A stretch of DNA of 64,000 nt from Mucilaginibacter ginkgonis. Lineage in GTDB: Bacteria; Bacteroidota; Bacteroidia; Sphingobacteriales; Sphingobacteriaceae. The position numbers and the translations under genes are program-made. The stretch is taken from assembly GCF_009754905.2 (NCBI RefSeq), contig NZ_CP066775.1:1364001-1428000 (forward strand). Reading direction: 5' to 3'. Shown in pieces: positions 50,309-59,411 of this stretch (position 1 is its first letter; the number at the start of each line of letters is the position of its first letter). Under the pieces are notes generated by a model. It did not search any database. It was not told the origin of the DNA and saw nothing but the letters and a program-made list of their open reading frames with translations.

Positions 50309-52819
50309 ATGAAATATATTTACAGGCCGATACTTTTACTTTTCCTGTTAACGTGCTGTTTTAATAGCAGTTATGCGCAAGAGCGCCATTACAAGCGTAG
50401 CGTATCAGACTCGCTGCGTGCCAGTGTGGTCAAAAGAGATTCGTTAATCAGATCGCTCAAAAAATCCGACACGTCTTTAAATAGCTTATTGCAGAAGGTC
50501 GAGTATTACAGTAATTCCTTCAACCAGATAAGCGTTAGCATAAAACAAGGCTTTGATACTGTGCAGATAAGTCGGCAGTTGCCCCGATACGAAAAGCGCA
50601 TAGGTGATATTAAAGTATTGGTAGACAAAGACAAATCTAATACGCTAAGATACTTGTATGCTATTCGTGATATTTTAACGCATGTAGAAGATCAACTGGA
50701 TGACTGGCAGGATCAACTTGCTAAATACAACAGCAAATTGGTGCAAATGCGAAACGACCTCTCTGAAATTAAGAGAGATACTGTATTTAAGGTAGTGCCT
50801 ATTGACACCAGCTTACAACGTTCGACCGACGCACCAATAAAGGCCATCTTATCTAAACATCGCAAACTCGACTCACTAAGCAAAAGCGCACTGCTTAAGG
50901 TAGGCTTATTACAAAACCGGGTCGCAGACATCTATATATCCATCCTAGATGAAAAAGATCAGATAAACGCGAAGATAAGGGACTTTAGCGTTAGGGCATT
51001 TTCAGATGAGTATGACTATATCTGGGCAATGAAAAATACGCCTGGTATTACGTTCTTTTCGGCGTTTGAAGATACTTTCAACATGAATTATAAGCTGCTT
51101 AAATATATGTTAAGCCGCGATACCCTTATACATTTAGTTGGTTTAATTATTTTGGTATCCTTCTTTACATGGATATTTTCAAACCGGCGAAAGATCTTCA
51201 GTAAACGAGATAATCCTAAACAAATACTTGATCAAACAGGTTATGTAGCCAGGCAGCCTTTTTTATGTGCGGTTATAGTAGCATTTATCATACAGCCATA
51301 TTTTTATGATCACCCTCCGGCTGTTTTTCTGGAATGTGTATTGCTGGTTTCTGTTATAGCGGTTTTCTTCCTGGTTAGAAGAACGTCGCCACAACCCATG
51401 CGGTTGTTTCTACAGCATTTGCTTTGGATCACAGTTTTGTTCGGTATCAGCAATCTCTTTGTAGAAGTTTCCACTACAGACAGGTTAATTATCTTTGTAT
51501 TATCATTGGCAAGCGTGTTTATAGCTTACCGGTTCCTAAAAACAATTACCGATGCAGAAGAATATCCTCCGTATACGCAATCGGTGTTAAAAATTTACAT
51601 CGCGTTGCAAGCAATTGCCGCTCTTTGCAACATCACCGGCCGTTTTACGCTTGCTAAAATCATTGCGGTTACCACAACCTTCAATTTATGGCTTGGCTTA
51701 AGCCTGTTTCTTTTTGTGCAGATCCTTATGCAAAGTCTCTTTTTGCAGCTGGAGGCCAACAAGGGAGAAAGTGTAATTAGCTCTTACCTGGATTTTAAGG
51801 TGTTACAGCGCAGGTTCAGAAATGCGTTGAATACCATCGCCGCTATTTTATGGATCATAATGCTGGCGCAAAATTTAAGTGTGGAAGATGCGCTATATGA
51901 TAGTATAGGTAGTTTTCTAACCAAGTCCAGAAAATTAGGCGGCACCTTATTTACTTTCGGCAGCATTATAATTTTCATCGCCGTAATATGGCTTGCATCG
52001 TTAGTGGCTCGTGTCATAAGTTATTTTTACGACTCTGCAGATCAGCGCCGCGAAAGTCAGGGCAAGAATAAAAAAGCAAAAACATCTATGCTGCTGGTCA
52101 GGCTAGCCATTTTTGCCGTGGGCTTTTTATTGGCGGTGGCTGCTTCGGGTGTTCCTTTAGATAAAATTACGATCATCATAAGCGCGTTTGGTGTTGGTAT
52201 CGGCTTCGGGTTACAAAACATTGTCAATAACTTGGTATCAGGATTGATCATGGCTTTTGAGAAACCCGTACAAGTTGGCGATATAATAGAAGTTGCGAAC
52301 AAATCAGGAACGATTAAAGAGATCGGTATCCGTTCAAGTAAAATTCTTACCGGTGATGGCGCTGAGGTGATTATCCCTAATGGCGACTTTATATCGCAAC
52401 CGGTAATCAACTGGACACTTAGCAACACCAATCGCAGGGCAGAATTAGCTATTGGCGTTGCTTATGGAACAGATATAGCCAATGTTAAAAACCTGCTTCT
52501 AGCAATGCTGAAGAACCGTGAAGACATTATGAGTATACCCGAACCGGTGGTTTTTTTAAACAGCATGAGTGAAAGCAACCTTGATTTCAGGATATCTTTT
52601 TGGGCCGCTGACATTAACACATGGACACAACTGAAGAGCAATATCTTATCAGCCATTTATGAACTTTTTGCAAAGAATGATATTAAATTATCGGTTCCGC
52701 AACGGAACATTCATTTGCATACAGACGGCTTAGACGAAGCGTTGAAACGAGACGGCAATTTGACTGGGGATATAGTCGACACAACCACCTCACTGCCTAT
52801 AAAAAATCCCGAGGATTGA
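50309..52819 (+). CDS. Large MscS-family mechanosensitive channel with exported N-domain
   Basis: About 836 residues. A signal peptide (LLLFLLTCCFNSSYAQ), a coiled-coil periplasmic region (about 30-240), about eight to ten transmembrane helices, and the MscS domain near the end: PLDKITIIISAFGVGIGFGLQNIVNNLVSGLIMAFEKPVQVGDIIEV (pore helix TM3 and beta domain), then VIIPNGDFISQPVINWTLS. The layout is like MscK. It protects against osmotic downshock. An upstream TTG at 50303 is a weaker start. Confidence 0.9.
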   Translation: MKYIYRPILLLFLLTCCFNSSYAQERHYKRSVSDSLRASVVKRDSLIRSLKKSDTSLNSLLQKVEYYSNSFNQISVSIKQGFDTVQISRQLPRYEKRIGDIKVLVDKDKSNTLRYLYAIRDILTHVEDQLDDWQDQLAKYNSKLVQMRNDLSEIKRDTVFKVVPIDTSLQRSTDAPIKAILSKHRKLDSLSKSALLKVGLLQNRVADIYISILDEKDQINAKIRDFSVRAFSDEYDYIWAMKNTPGITFFSAFEDTFNMNYKLLKYMLSRDTLIHLVGLIILVSFFTWIFSNRRKIFSKRDNPKQILDQTGYVARQPFLCAVIVAFIIQPYFYDHPPAVFLECVLLVSVIAVFFLVRRTSPQPMRLFLQHLLWITVLFGISNLFVEVSTTDRLIIFVLSLASVFIAYRFLKTITDAEEYPPYTQSVLKIYIALQAIAALCNITGRFTLAKIIAVTTTFNLWLGLSLFLFVQILMQSLFLQLEANKGESVISSYLDFKVLQRRFRNALNTIAAILWIIMLAQNLSVEDALYDSIGSFLTKSRKLGGTLFTFGSIIIFIAVIWLASLVARVISYFYDSADQRRESQGKNKKAKTSMLLVRLAIFAVGFLLAVAASGVPLDKITIIISAFGVGIGFGLQNIVNNLVSGLIMAFEKPVQVGDIIEVANKSGTIKEIGIRSSKILTGDGAEVIIPNGDFISQPVINWTLSNTNRRAELAIGVAYGTDIANVKNLLLAMLKNREDIMSIPEPVVFLNSMSESNLDFRISFWAADINTWTQLKSNILSAIYELFAKNDIKLSVPQRNIHLHTDGLDEALKRDGNLTGDIVDTTTSLPIKNPED

Positions 52820-53840
52820 GATCGTTAAAGTGCGTTCGTTTTTTCAAGAAAAAATCTTTCACAATACTCCGCTTATACAAACCTGAAAGGTTTGCCTCTT
52901 TATTAGCCGGGTGATGTACATGCCCACGTTCCTTTTTACCGGCGAACAATTTTCGTACAAAATTCTGATGCGCACGGCTAACAGCCCAGGCATCTTTGCG
53001 CTTTCCTTCATTCATGAAACGCGCGATCGCCAGCGTATCCATAAAAAAACGTAAAGTTATAACCGGTACAGATTTGTATGCCGGTAAGTTTTTTTTAAGC
53101 AGCAGCAGGTTGTTCCTAAAGTTAAGATAAGTTTTAAAGGGATTTTCCTTGTCCAGGGTACCCCCTCCTACGTGGTAAACCTCAGATTCGGCGCAGTACA
53201 TAATTTTATAGCCTTGATTTTTCAACCGCCAGCACAGATCTATCTCTTCCATGTGAGCAAAGAATTGCTCGTCAAAACCACCGGTTTCTTCCCAGCATTT
53301 CTTTTTAATAAATAATGCCGCGCCCGATGCCCAGAAAATTTCGCCCGAGGTATTGTATTGGCCTTTGTCCTCCTCTACTTCGTAAAAGATCCGGCCGCGG
53401 CAAAATGGATAGCCAAATCTGTCTATAAAACCACCGGCGGCGCCTGCATGTTCAAAGGTATTTTGCTGACTAAAGGCTTTAATCTTTGGAGCAGCCGCGG
53501 CAATGCTATCATCGGCCTGCATCATATTGATGACTGGTTCTATCCATCCCGGTCTAACTTCAATATCAGAGTTTAGCAGAATAAAGTATTCGGCATCAAC
53601 CTGTTTTAGCACACGGTTATACCCGCCTGTAAAGCCATAATTGTTGTTATTCTGAATTACCGTAACCTGTGGGAAATGTGACTTAAGAAACTCTACAGAG
53701 CCATCAGATGAGTTATTGTCGCCCACTATTACTTCAAGGTTAGGATAAGAAGAATCAACTACGCCTTGCAGAAAACGGCTTAAATATTTAAGGCCGTTCC
53801 AGTTCAATATCACAACGGCAACTTTAGGCTGGTTAGGCAT
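52797..53840 (-). CDS. Family 2 glycosyltransferase
   Basis: A 347-residue GT2 (GT-A fold) enzyme. VAVVILNWNGLKYLSRFL and DNNSSDGSVEFLK bind the nucleotide-sugar. LLNSDIEVRPGW is the DxD equivalent, and ASGAALFIKKKCWEETGGFDEQFFAHMEEIDLCWRLKNQGY is the acceptor-side signature of the rhamnosyltransferase-like subgroup. It overlaps the acyltransferase gene by 8 bp; together they suggest envelope lipid or polysaccharide synthesis. Convergent with the MscS gene (23-bp overlap). Confidence 0.9.
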   Translation of the reverse strand: MPNQPKVAVVILNWNGLKYLSRFLQGVVDSSYPNLEVIVGDNNSSDGSVEFLKSHFPQVTVIQNNNNYGFTGGYNRVLKQVDAEYFILLNSDIEVRPGWIEPVINMMQADDSIAAAAPKIKAFSQQNTFEHAGAAGGFIDRFGYPFCRGRIFYEVEEDKGQYNTSGEIFWASGAALFIKKKCWEETGGFDEQFFAHMEEIDLCWRLKNQGYKIMYCAESEVYHVGGGTLDKENPFKTYLNFRNNLLLLKKNLPAYKSVPVITLRFFMDTLAIARFMNEGKRKDAWAVSRAHQNFVRKLFAGKKERGHVHHPANKEANLSGLYKRSIVKDFFLKKRTHFNDLNPRDFL

Positions 53841-54717
53841 TGGCAGGCTCGGGTTTAAATTTCCACCTGCGGTGCGACCACAACCAATATTGTGGTTCCC
53901 GTTTTATCATTTCTTCTAAATGGTGCACGTGCGTATTTGTGATCTCGTATTGAGCAGTTTGCTTAGGTTCGTTAAATAAAGGGACAAATGTACAAGAATA
54001 GTAACCTCTTTTTAATACCCTCACGTCAGCAAATACAACTGTAGAGTTAAATGTAGTAGCCAGTTTCTCAATACCTAGAAAAACCGCGGTCGGCTGGTTA
54101 AGAAATTGCGTAAAGTAATGTGCTTCTTCCTTTACAGGCGTCTGGTCAGAAACAAATACACTGATAGTAGGCTCGTTTTTCAGCGCAACTAACGTACGCA
54201 GGATACTTTTCATTGGCACCAGGGTAGCGCCAAAACGGCTCCGCATTCGTGTAAACACGCTTTCGGCTGCTTCATTGCTAATTGGTTTGTAAACAATTAT
54301 GCGCTTGTGGTTTGTTATTTGCCCAAGCCGCAGTGCCCCTAATTCCCAGTTACCATAATGGCCGTTTACGCAAATAATGCTTTTGCCGGATGCTAAAGTT
54401 TCTTCTAAAAATGCCGTGTTGTAAAGATCGACACGTTTAGTTACTTCGGCTTGAGACATGGTCAATAGTTTTATTGTCTCCACCATCAGGTCGCATAGGT
54501 AACGGTAGTATTTTTTGCTGATTGTGTTTAGTTCGGCCTCCGTTTTCTCAGGAAATGAATTTTTAAGATTTTCGGCAACAACCTTGCGGCGATAGCCAAT
54601 TAGATAATACGTAACGATGTATAATACATCTGACAATACATACAGTACAGCTAGCGGCAGCAGCGAAAGAAGGTATAAAAAGAAAACAACTAAGCTTGCC
54701 AGCGCTTTTTTAATCAT
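53833..54717 (-). CDS. Lipid A/lysophospholipid acyltransferase (LpxL/HtrB family)
   Basis: A 294-residue membrane-anchored acyltransferase. The N-terminal hydrophobic helix (LASLVVFFLYLLSLLPLAVLYVLSDVLYI) is followed by the catalytic HX4E motif in VNGHYGNWELGALR and the substrate motif near FVSDQTP. The C-terminal YWLWSHRRWKFKP is the family ending. Probably adds a secondary acyl chain to lipid A. Overlaps the downstream GT2 gene by 8 bp. Confidence 0.9.
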   Translation of the reverse strand: MIKKALASLVVFFLYLLSLLPLAVLYVLSDVLYIVTYYLIGYRRKVVAENLKNSFPEKTEAELNTISKKYYRYLCDLMVETIKLLTMSQAEVTKRVDLYNTAFLEETLASGKSIICVNGHYGNWELGALRLGQITNHKRIIVYKPISNEAAESVFTRMRSRFGATLVPMKSILRTLVALKNEPTISVFVSDQTPVKEEAHYFTQFLNQPTAVFLGIEKLATTFNSTVVFADVRVLKRGYYSCTFVPLFNEPKQTAQYEITNTHVHHLEEMIKREPQYWLWSHRRWKFKPEPANA

Positions 54718-54754
54718 TAATTTCGGCGAAAGTTAATTTACAAACATAAGTGAT

Positions 54755-55369
54755 ATGATCGAGAATGGCGCTTTGCTGCCCATGTTTTATCTACCCCCGC
54801 TTGAATATTTTAAGGTGCTGAATGATTTTAAGTCTGACATCTGGATTGAGCAGCACGAACACTTCCCAAAGCAGACATATCGCAACAGGGCAAATATTTA
54901 CACGCCTGATGGCGCGCTTTCTCTGGTAGTACCGGTGGTCAAAGGTTCTAAAGTGCATACTTCTGTAAAAGATGTAAAGATTAGTTATGATTTTCGCTGG
55001 CAGCGATTGCATTGGATGAGCCTGCAGGCTTGTTACCGCCGCTCGGCTTATTTCGAATATTACGAAAACGATTTTGCTCCATTCTACGAAAAGCGGTTTG
55101 ATTTTCTTTTCGACTATAACCAGCAGTTGCTTGAATTGATCATCAAGTTGATGAAGATGAAATTAAACATCAGTTATACTTCCGACTATGAACGTAATTA
55201 CCCGGAAAGTGTGCAAGACTACAGATCAAGCATAAGCGCCAAAAAAGAGCAGGCTTTTGAACAAAAGCCATACTTTCAGGTTTTTGAAGACAGGCACGGC
55301 TTCTTGAAAAATTTAAGCATAGTCGATCTGCTATTTAACCAGGGGCCGCAAGCTATCAACTACCTTTAA
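54755..55369 (+). CDS. WbqC-like family protein
   Basis: A 204-residue protein of the WbqC family, common in Bacteroidetes. MFYLPPLEYF, IWIEQHEHFPKQTYRNRANIY, VSYDFRWQRLHWMSLQACYRRSAYFEYYEND and NLSIVDLLFNQGPQ are its characteristic blocks. The family is linked to O-antigen or polysaccharide loci, but the activity is not known. Its stop overlaps the corA start (TAATG). Confidence 0.85.
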   Translation: MIENGALLPMFYLPPLEYFKVLNDFKSDIWIEQHEHFPKQTYRNRANIYTPDGALSLVVPVVKGSKVHTSVKDVKISYDFRWQRLHWMSLQACYRRSAYFEYYENDFAPFYEKRFDFLFDYNQQLLELIIKLMKMKLNISYTSDYERNYPESVQDYRSSISAKKEQAFEQKPYFQVFEDRHGFLKNLSIVDLLFNQGPQAINYL

Positions 55370-56484
55370 TGAATACCAACAGGCATCACTTAAAAGCAAA
55401 ATTCACAGGCAAGGTTGGCGACATGCCGGGAACTTTAACTTTCCCTGATGACGCACTGAAGCCCAAAATTGTGGTGTATTCTTACAATGCCGACGAGGTA
55501 CAATCATCTAGCGGAAGCGATATCGAGGTTATCCTTAAGCAGTTTAAGAAATGCCCGAAGCATACGCACTGGATAAAGATCAATGGCATTGGCGATGCGC
55601 AGCTGATCGAGAAGATCGGCGAATTGCTGAATATAAACGTTTTGGTTTTAGAGGACATCGCCAACACGCACCAGCGCCCCAAGTTTGATGAGTACGATGG
55701 TTATGTTTTTGCCACCAGCCGCATTATCGAGTTTGATGATAAGCACGAGATCACCAGTTCGCAATTCGCGGCGATAGTTAAGGATGATATCATCATCACG
55801 TTTGAAGAGAATTATGAAAAACGCTTCGATGTTGTGGTAACCCGTTTAAAGGCCGGCAAAGGCGCCATCCGCACAGCAGGGCCCGGTTATATGTGCTATG
55901 CTTTGATGGATACCATCATAGACCAGTACTTTGTTGTTCTGGCCGACATCGGCGAAGCGTTGGATACGTTAGAAGACCGTTTATATGAGAAGGCGGACAA
56001 AAGCATCATGTACGATAGCCAGCACTTAAAGCGCGCCTTGATTATGATGAGGCGCGTAAGCTGGCCGGAGCGCGATAAGATAAACGATATGATCCGCAGC
56101 GAGAGCGCATTAATAACTCCCGAAGTAAAAACCTACCTGCGCGATGCTTATGACCACTGTATACACATTATGGATGTGACCGACAGTTATAAAGAGATTA
56201 CCACAAGTGTAATGGATCTGTATTTGTCTATGGTGAGCAACCGCATGAATGAGATCATGAAAGTGCTGACCATTATCTCCGTTATCTTTATGCCCTTAAC
56301 TTTTATCGCCGGTATATACGGCATGAATTTTCAGCGGCAGGATGACAAAGGCCATGTAATACCCGACAATATGCCCGAGTTGTATATGCACCATGCCTAT
56401 CCTGTTTGCGTTGCTATTATGATATTGATAGCAGGGGTGCAATTATGGTATTTTACCAAAAAGGGCTGGTTCAGCAAGCTATAA
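55369..56484 (+). CDS. corA: CorA magnesium/cobalt transporter
   Basis: A 371-residue pentameric channel. A large cytoplasmic N-domain (about 1-305) with long helices is followed by two transmembrane helices at the end, the first closing with the signature GMN (FIAGIYGMNFQ, near 330). The C-terminus is basic. Translationally coupled to the WbqC gene through TAATG. Followed by a strong terminator at 56490. Confidence 0.93.
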   Translation: MNTNRHHLKAKFTGKVGDMPGTLTFPDDALKPKIVVYSYNADEVQSSSGSDIEVILKQFKKCPKHTHWIKINGIGDAQLIEKIGELLNINVLVLEDIANTHQRPKFDEYDGYVFATSRIIEFDDKHEITSSQFAAIVKDDIIITFEENYEKRFDVVVTRLKAGKGAIRTAGPGYMCYALMDTIIDQYFVVLADIGEALDTLEDRLYEKADKSIMYDSQHLKRALIMMRRVSWPERDKINDMIRSESALITPEVKTYLRDAYDHCIHIMDVTDSYKEITTSVMDLYLSMVSNRMNEIMKVLTIISVIFMPLTFIAGIYGMNFQRQDDKGHVIPDNMPELYMHHAYPVCVAIMILIAGVQLWYFTKKGWFSKL

Positions 56485-56489
56485 CAAAA

Positions 56490-56520
56490 AAGCCAACCGT
56501 TAGCTAACGGTTGGCCTTCT
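56490..56520. terminator. Terminator after corA
   Basis: Perfect palindrome GCCAACCGTTAGCTAACGG... spanning about 56492-56515, flanked by A-run and T-rich sequence. It can act on both strands and also serves the leftward gene at 56544. Confidence 0.75.
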
Positions 56521-56543
56521 TAAAAAACTATTACTCACTTAGT

Positions 56544-56780
56544 TTATTCAGATTTTTGATCGTCTTCGCTGAGATTAAGCGTGTATGACGGCTCTGCTGC
56601 CCTGCTGGCAACATCTATAGCATCAGTATCAGCTTCAACTTCGCCGCTGTCTACAGAGTCTGTGCCATCGCCAGATAGATCGCTTTCTAAGGTCTGGGCG
56701 TTCTCCTGGTCGTTGCTGCTGTTTCTTGGGTTATCGTTGTCGTCGTTGTATTGAGCAACTTCTTCTTCGGGATTTCTCAT
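56544..56780 (-). CDS. Small acidic hypothetical protein (78 aa)
   Basis: A 78-residue, very acidic, Asp/Glu/Ser-rich protein (YNDDNDNPRNSSNDQENAQTLESDLSGDGTDSVD) with no signal or membrane segment; predicted disordered. Proteins of this type are common in Sphingobacteriaceae and have no known function. Not recognised. Confidence 0.5.
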   Translation of the reverse strand: MRNPEEEVAQYNDDNDNPRNSSNDQENAQTLESDLSGDGTDSVDSGEVEADTDAIDVASRAAEPSYTLNLSEDDQKSE

Positions 56781-56844
56781 GGTATTCGTTGTTTGGTTGT
56801 ACTTTAATAACCGCCGAACTTACCGATTGTTCGCAGCAACGTTT

Positions 56845-57510
56845 TTATTTCTGAAACTCGGGTTTTAAGTACTGCTTCATCGCGGCACGCATCTTTAGCA
56901 CTTTAGGTACCGATACCGACTGTATGTAAGGGCTATCGCCATGCAGCCTATAATACCCCTGGTGATATTTCTCTGCCGGGTAAAATACCTTGAATGGCTC
57001 AACCTGTGTTACCACTTTGCCATTATAATGCTTTGAGGCATTTACCTTGGCAATGGTTTCAAGCAAGGTGGCTTTTTCTTTGGGAGTGCGGTAAAAAGCT
57101 ATTGAGCGGTAGTCTGTACCTTCATCCGGACCCTGGTAGTTCAGCTCGGTTGGGTTATGTGCGTAGAAGAAAGCTTCTGCCAGGGTAGCATAGCTGATCA
57201 CCTTCGGGTCGTAGTAAACCTGTACAACTTCGGCATGGCCGGTTGTGCGGGTGCATACATCCTCATACGTTGGGTTTTTCTTTGTACCGCCGGCAAAGCC
57301 TGCCACAATGCTATGCACCCCTTTTAATTCATTAAGTGCCTCGCCCATCGCCCAGAAACAACCGCCGCCAAATGTGGCAACCTCTTCACCGGCCTTTGGT
57401 GCCGGAACGGCAGCAAAACTATTTTTAGAAGCCGACTCCTGCGCATTAGCGCAACTCCCCAGCACAACAAGTGCCAGCATATACATTGCAAATCTTTTCA
57501 TTCTTCTCAT
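56845..57510 (-). CDS. msrA: Peptide methionine sulfoxide reductase MsrA, exported
   Basis: Reduces methionine-S-sulfoxide in proteins. The catalytic GGGCFWAMGEALNELKGV motif is near residue 50 and GFAGG, HAEVVQVYYDP, and the closing PYIQSVSVPKV are visible. An N-terminal signal with lipobox-like LGSCANAQ (cysteine near 20) points to the periplasm or an outer-membrane lipoprotein. 221 residues. Start ATG 57510, or ATG 57501. Confidence 0.92.
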   Translation of the reverse strand: MRRMKRFAMYMLALVVLGSCANAQESASKNSFAAVPAPKAGEEVATFGGGCFWAMGEALNELKGVHSIVAGFAGGTKKNPTYEDVCTRTTGHAEVVQVYYDPKVISYATLAEAFFYAHNPTELNYQGPDEGTDYRSIAFYRTPKEKATLLETIAKVNASKHYNGKVVTQVEPFKVFYPAEKYHQGYYRLHGDSPYIQSVSVPKVLKMRAAMKQYLKPEFQK

Positions 57511-57576
57511 TGATTTATATTATAAACGAAATCACTATCGCCATGGTTTAGTGCGGATTGTAAGCCAATTGCAACA

Positions 57577-57609
57577 AACCTCTCCCAAACCCTCTCCGAA
57601 GGAGGGGGC
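57577..57609. repeat. Short GC-rich palindromic repeat
   Basis: CCCTCTCC-GAA-GGAGGGGG around 57590-57608 forms a tight hairpin before the end of the DUF3820 gene. Its type recurs in Bacteroidetes genomes and resembles in style the repeat at 48841. Confidence 0.4.
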
Positions 57610-57846
57610 TTACTGCCCTAACTTTTGCTTCAACTGGAAAAGTAAAGACGCCATACCATTTATCTTTATCTCATATGTGGTAGAGAGTAGCATGCCCAAT
57701 TTGCCCGGCGGCATTCCCTTGTTATGCAGCCATTCTAAATAATAAACCGGCAGATCGGCAATGATAGTCCCTTTGTATTTTCCAAACGGCATTCGGGTTT
57801 TTAAAAGCTCAATTAATACGGTATGATCCGGCGTTACATTCTCCAC
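57610..57846 (-). CDS. DUF3820 family protein
   Basis: A 78-residue protein with the DUF3820 signature: MPFGKYKGTIIADLPVYYLEWLHNKGMPPGKLGMLLSTTYEIKING. A related segment occurs as a C-terminal part of some exonucleases, so nucleic-acid binding is possible. Upstream (57847-58114) is a gap with operator-like palindromes. Confidence 0.85.
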   Translation of the reverse strand: MENVTPDHTVLIELLKTRMPFGKYKGTIIADLPVYYLEWLHNKGMPPGKLGMLLSTTYEIKINGMASLLFQLKQKLGQ

Positions 57847-57897
57847 ACGGTAAATGTAAAATAAAACATCTTTACTGATCCGTCAGCTGACGGACGG

Positions 57898-58060
57898 GTG
57901 TAACATGTGACACTTTCCCCCTAAATACTGACTTATTAGTATCTGACAGCATTTTGTCAGCATTGTAATTGCCTTATTATCAACCTTGCACAATCATGTC
58001 AGTGTAACGCGATCGCTGCTTTTAACCGAAAAAGTGTTTCATATTGTAACACGTGTTACA
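57898..58060. promoter_or_regulatory. Operator-like palindromes upstream of the DUF3820 gene
   Basis: A perfect 16-bp palindrome TGTAACACGTGTTACA (58045-58060) and a close imperfect copy GTGTAACATGTGACAC (57898-57913) share TGTAAC(A/G)(C/T)GTG. A half-site AGTGTAAC is at 58011-58018 and a separate hairpin CTGACA/TGTCAG at about 57943-57960. They suit a dimeric transcription factor. They lie before the leftward DUF3820 gene and after the MBL gene. Confidence 0.45.
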
Positions 58061-58114
58061 CTGACAAAGCGTTGTCACCGCAATTTTTCAATAGGTCTGC
58101 AGCTTTACTTTGCG

Positions 58115-59059
58115 TCAATTAAATAGCTTCTTTGCGCCGGCAGTTGCTATTAAACCTACAGCTAAACCTGTGACGGCTGCAATGGCTAAAAACTTATGAT
58201 TCACTTTAAACGGCGGCACATATACTAACCCGTTTTCATCGTAACGCGCCGGGTCGCCTACATATCTCCCGCTATCAGGGACAGACTTTTCGTCGAAGTT
58301 CTCTGTCAGATCTGCAAGCGCCAGTTGTAGTTCCCTCCCTCTCATTACCGGACCGTGCCCGGGTGCTGCTATCCGCGGTTGCAAATTGGCCAATGTTTCT
58401 ACGGAACGTTTTGCAGATGGCCAGTCGGGCGTGAAATACATCGGCGGACCTGATATCTTCTTGATATAATTTAAAACGTAAATGGCCGATTCGGGCTTGG
58501 TGGTCGAAAATGCGTCACCTGCTATCAGCGTAGTATTTAATGGTAAAAACAAAGATATGTGTCCCGGCGAGTGGCCCGGGGTTTCTATCACCTTCCATTC
58601 CGGAAGTTCGGGTATGCCTTCATCTGTATCGATCTCTTTTATCTTTCCCTTGATATCAACGGGTTTTCTGCTAAATAAAACAGAGAACAAACTCATCACT
58701 CCCCCACCAACTGTAGGATCGGGCGGCGGGTACGATGCGCGACCGGTTAAATAAGGTATTTCTAGCTTGTGGGCATAAACGGGCACTTTCCAGTGTTTCA
58801 AAAGATCTTCCAGAGAGCCTGTATGGTCAGAATGGCCGTGAGTTAAAACAATTGCAGACGGCCTTGTACCAACACCAAACAATGCTTCGGCCATGGCAAT
58901 GATCTTGTCTGCAGAATGCTTTGGCCCCGTATCTACCAATACCCAACCTTTGGCAACGCCCCGGCGGTTGGCTATCATATAAATATTAACAAAGGTGAGC
59001 TTCATTCCCCAAACGCCTTGCGCGACCTGGAAAAAACTGACGTTATTCTTCTTAATCAT
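58115..59059 (-). CDS. MBL-fold metallo-hydrolase with C-terminal membrane tail
   Basis: A 314-residue metallo-beta-lactamase-fold enzyme. The metal motif LTHGHSDHTGS (HxHxDH) is near 76, with further ligands in ETPGHSPGHISLF (H) and IAGDAFS (D), and a last H in AAPGHGPVM. A C-terminal hydrophobic helix (FLAIAAVTGLAVGLIATAGAKKLF) may anchor it. Substrate unknown. Confidence 0.88.
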   Translation of the reverse strand: MIKKNNVSFFQVAQGVWGMKLTFVNIYMIANRRGVAKGWVLVDTGPKHSADKIIAMAEALFGVGTRPSAIVLTHGHSDHTGSLEDLLKHWKVPVYAHKLEIPYLTGRASYPPPDPTVGGGVMSLFSVLFSRKPVDIKGKIKEIDTDEGIPELPEWKVIETPGHSPGHISLFLPLNTTLIAGDAFSTTKPESAIYVLNYIKKISGPPMYFTPDWPSAKRSVETLANLQPRIAAPGHGPVMRGRELQLALADLTENFDEKSVPDSGRYVGDPARYDENGLVYVPPFKVNHKFLAIAAVTGLAVGLIATAGAKKLFN

Positions 59060-59172
59060 TTATTAACTGGTTTAGCTGCTAACAAGCTGTTTAATGTTAT
59101 GGTTTTGTAAAAGCTGTATTACCACACACAAAAAGAGTGGCGGCTTGTTGCCGCAGGTATTAAAACAATATA

Positions 59173-59406
59173 ATGGAAACAGGATACGATGTAGTGCTTA
59201 CAGGGTCTGACGGACCGGTTGAAGGTGTGGCAAAGACTATTGCCGCGACAGGTTATGCCGAAGCTTATGAATTTAAATCTGTGGACGACACCATTCACCT
59301 TATCATAGCGAAAGATAATGATCAATGGATACGGGTGGGCGGCACAGACCCCTATTTTACCGGGTGGGCCGATGAATTAGCAGAGCAGATATTAATACAA
59401 CGATAA
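59173..59406 (+). CDS. Small hypothetical protein (77 aa)
   Basis: A 77-residue soluble protein of alternating strands and helices (YDVVLTGSDGPVEGVAKTIAATGYAEAYEF...). It is 5 bp ahead of the aldo/keto reductase gene and probably co-transcribed. Not recognised. Confidence 0.5.
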   Translation: METGYDVVLTGSDGPVEGVAKTIAATGYAEAYEFKSVDDTIHLIIAKDNDQWIRVGGTDPYFTGWADELAEQILIQR

Positions 59407-59411
59407 TTGTG

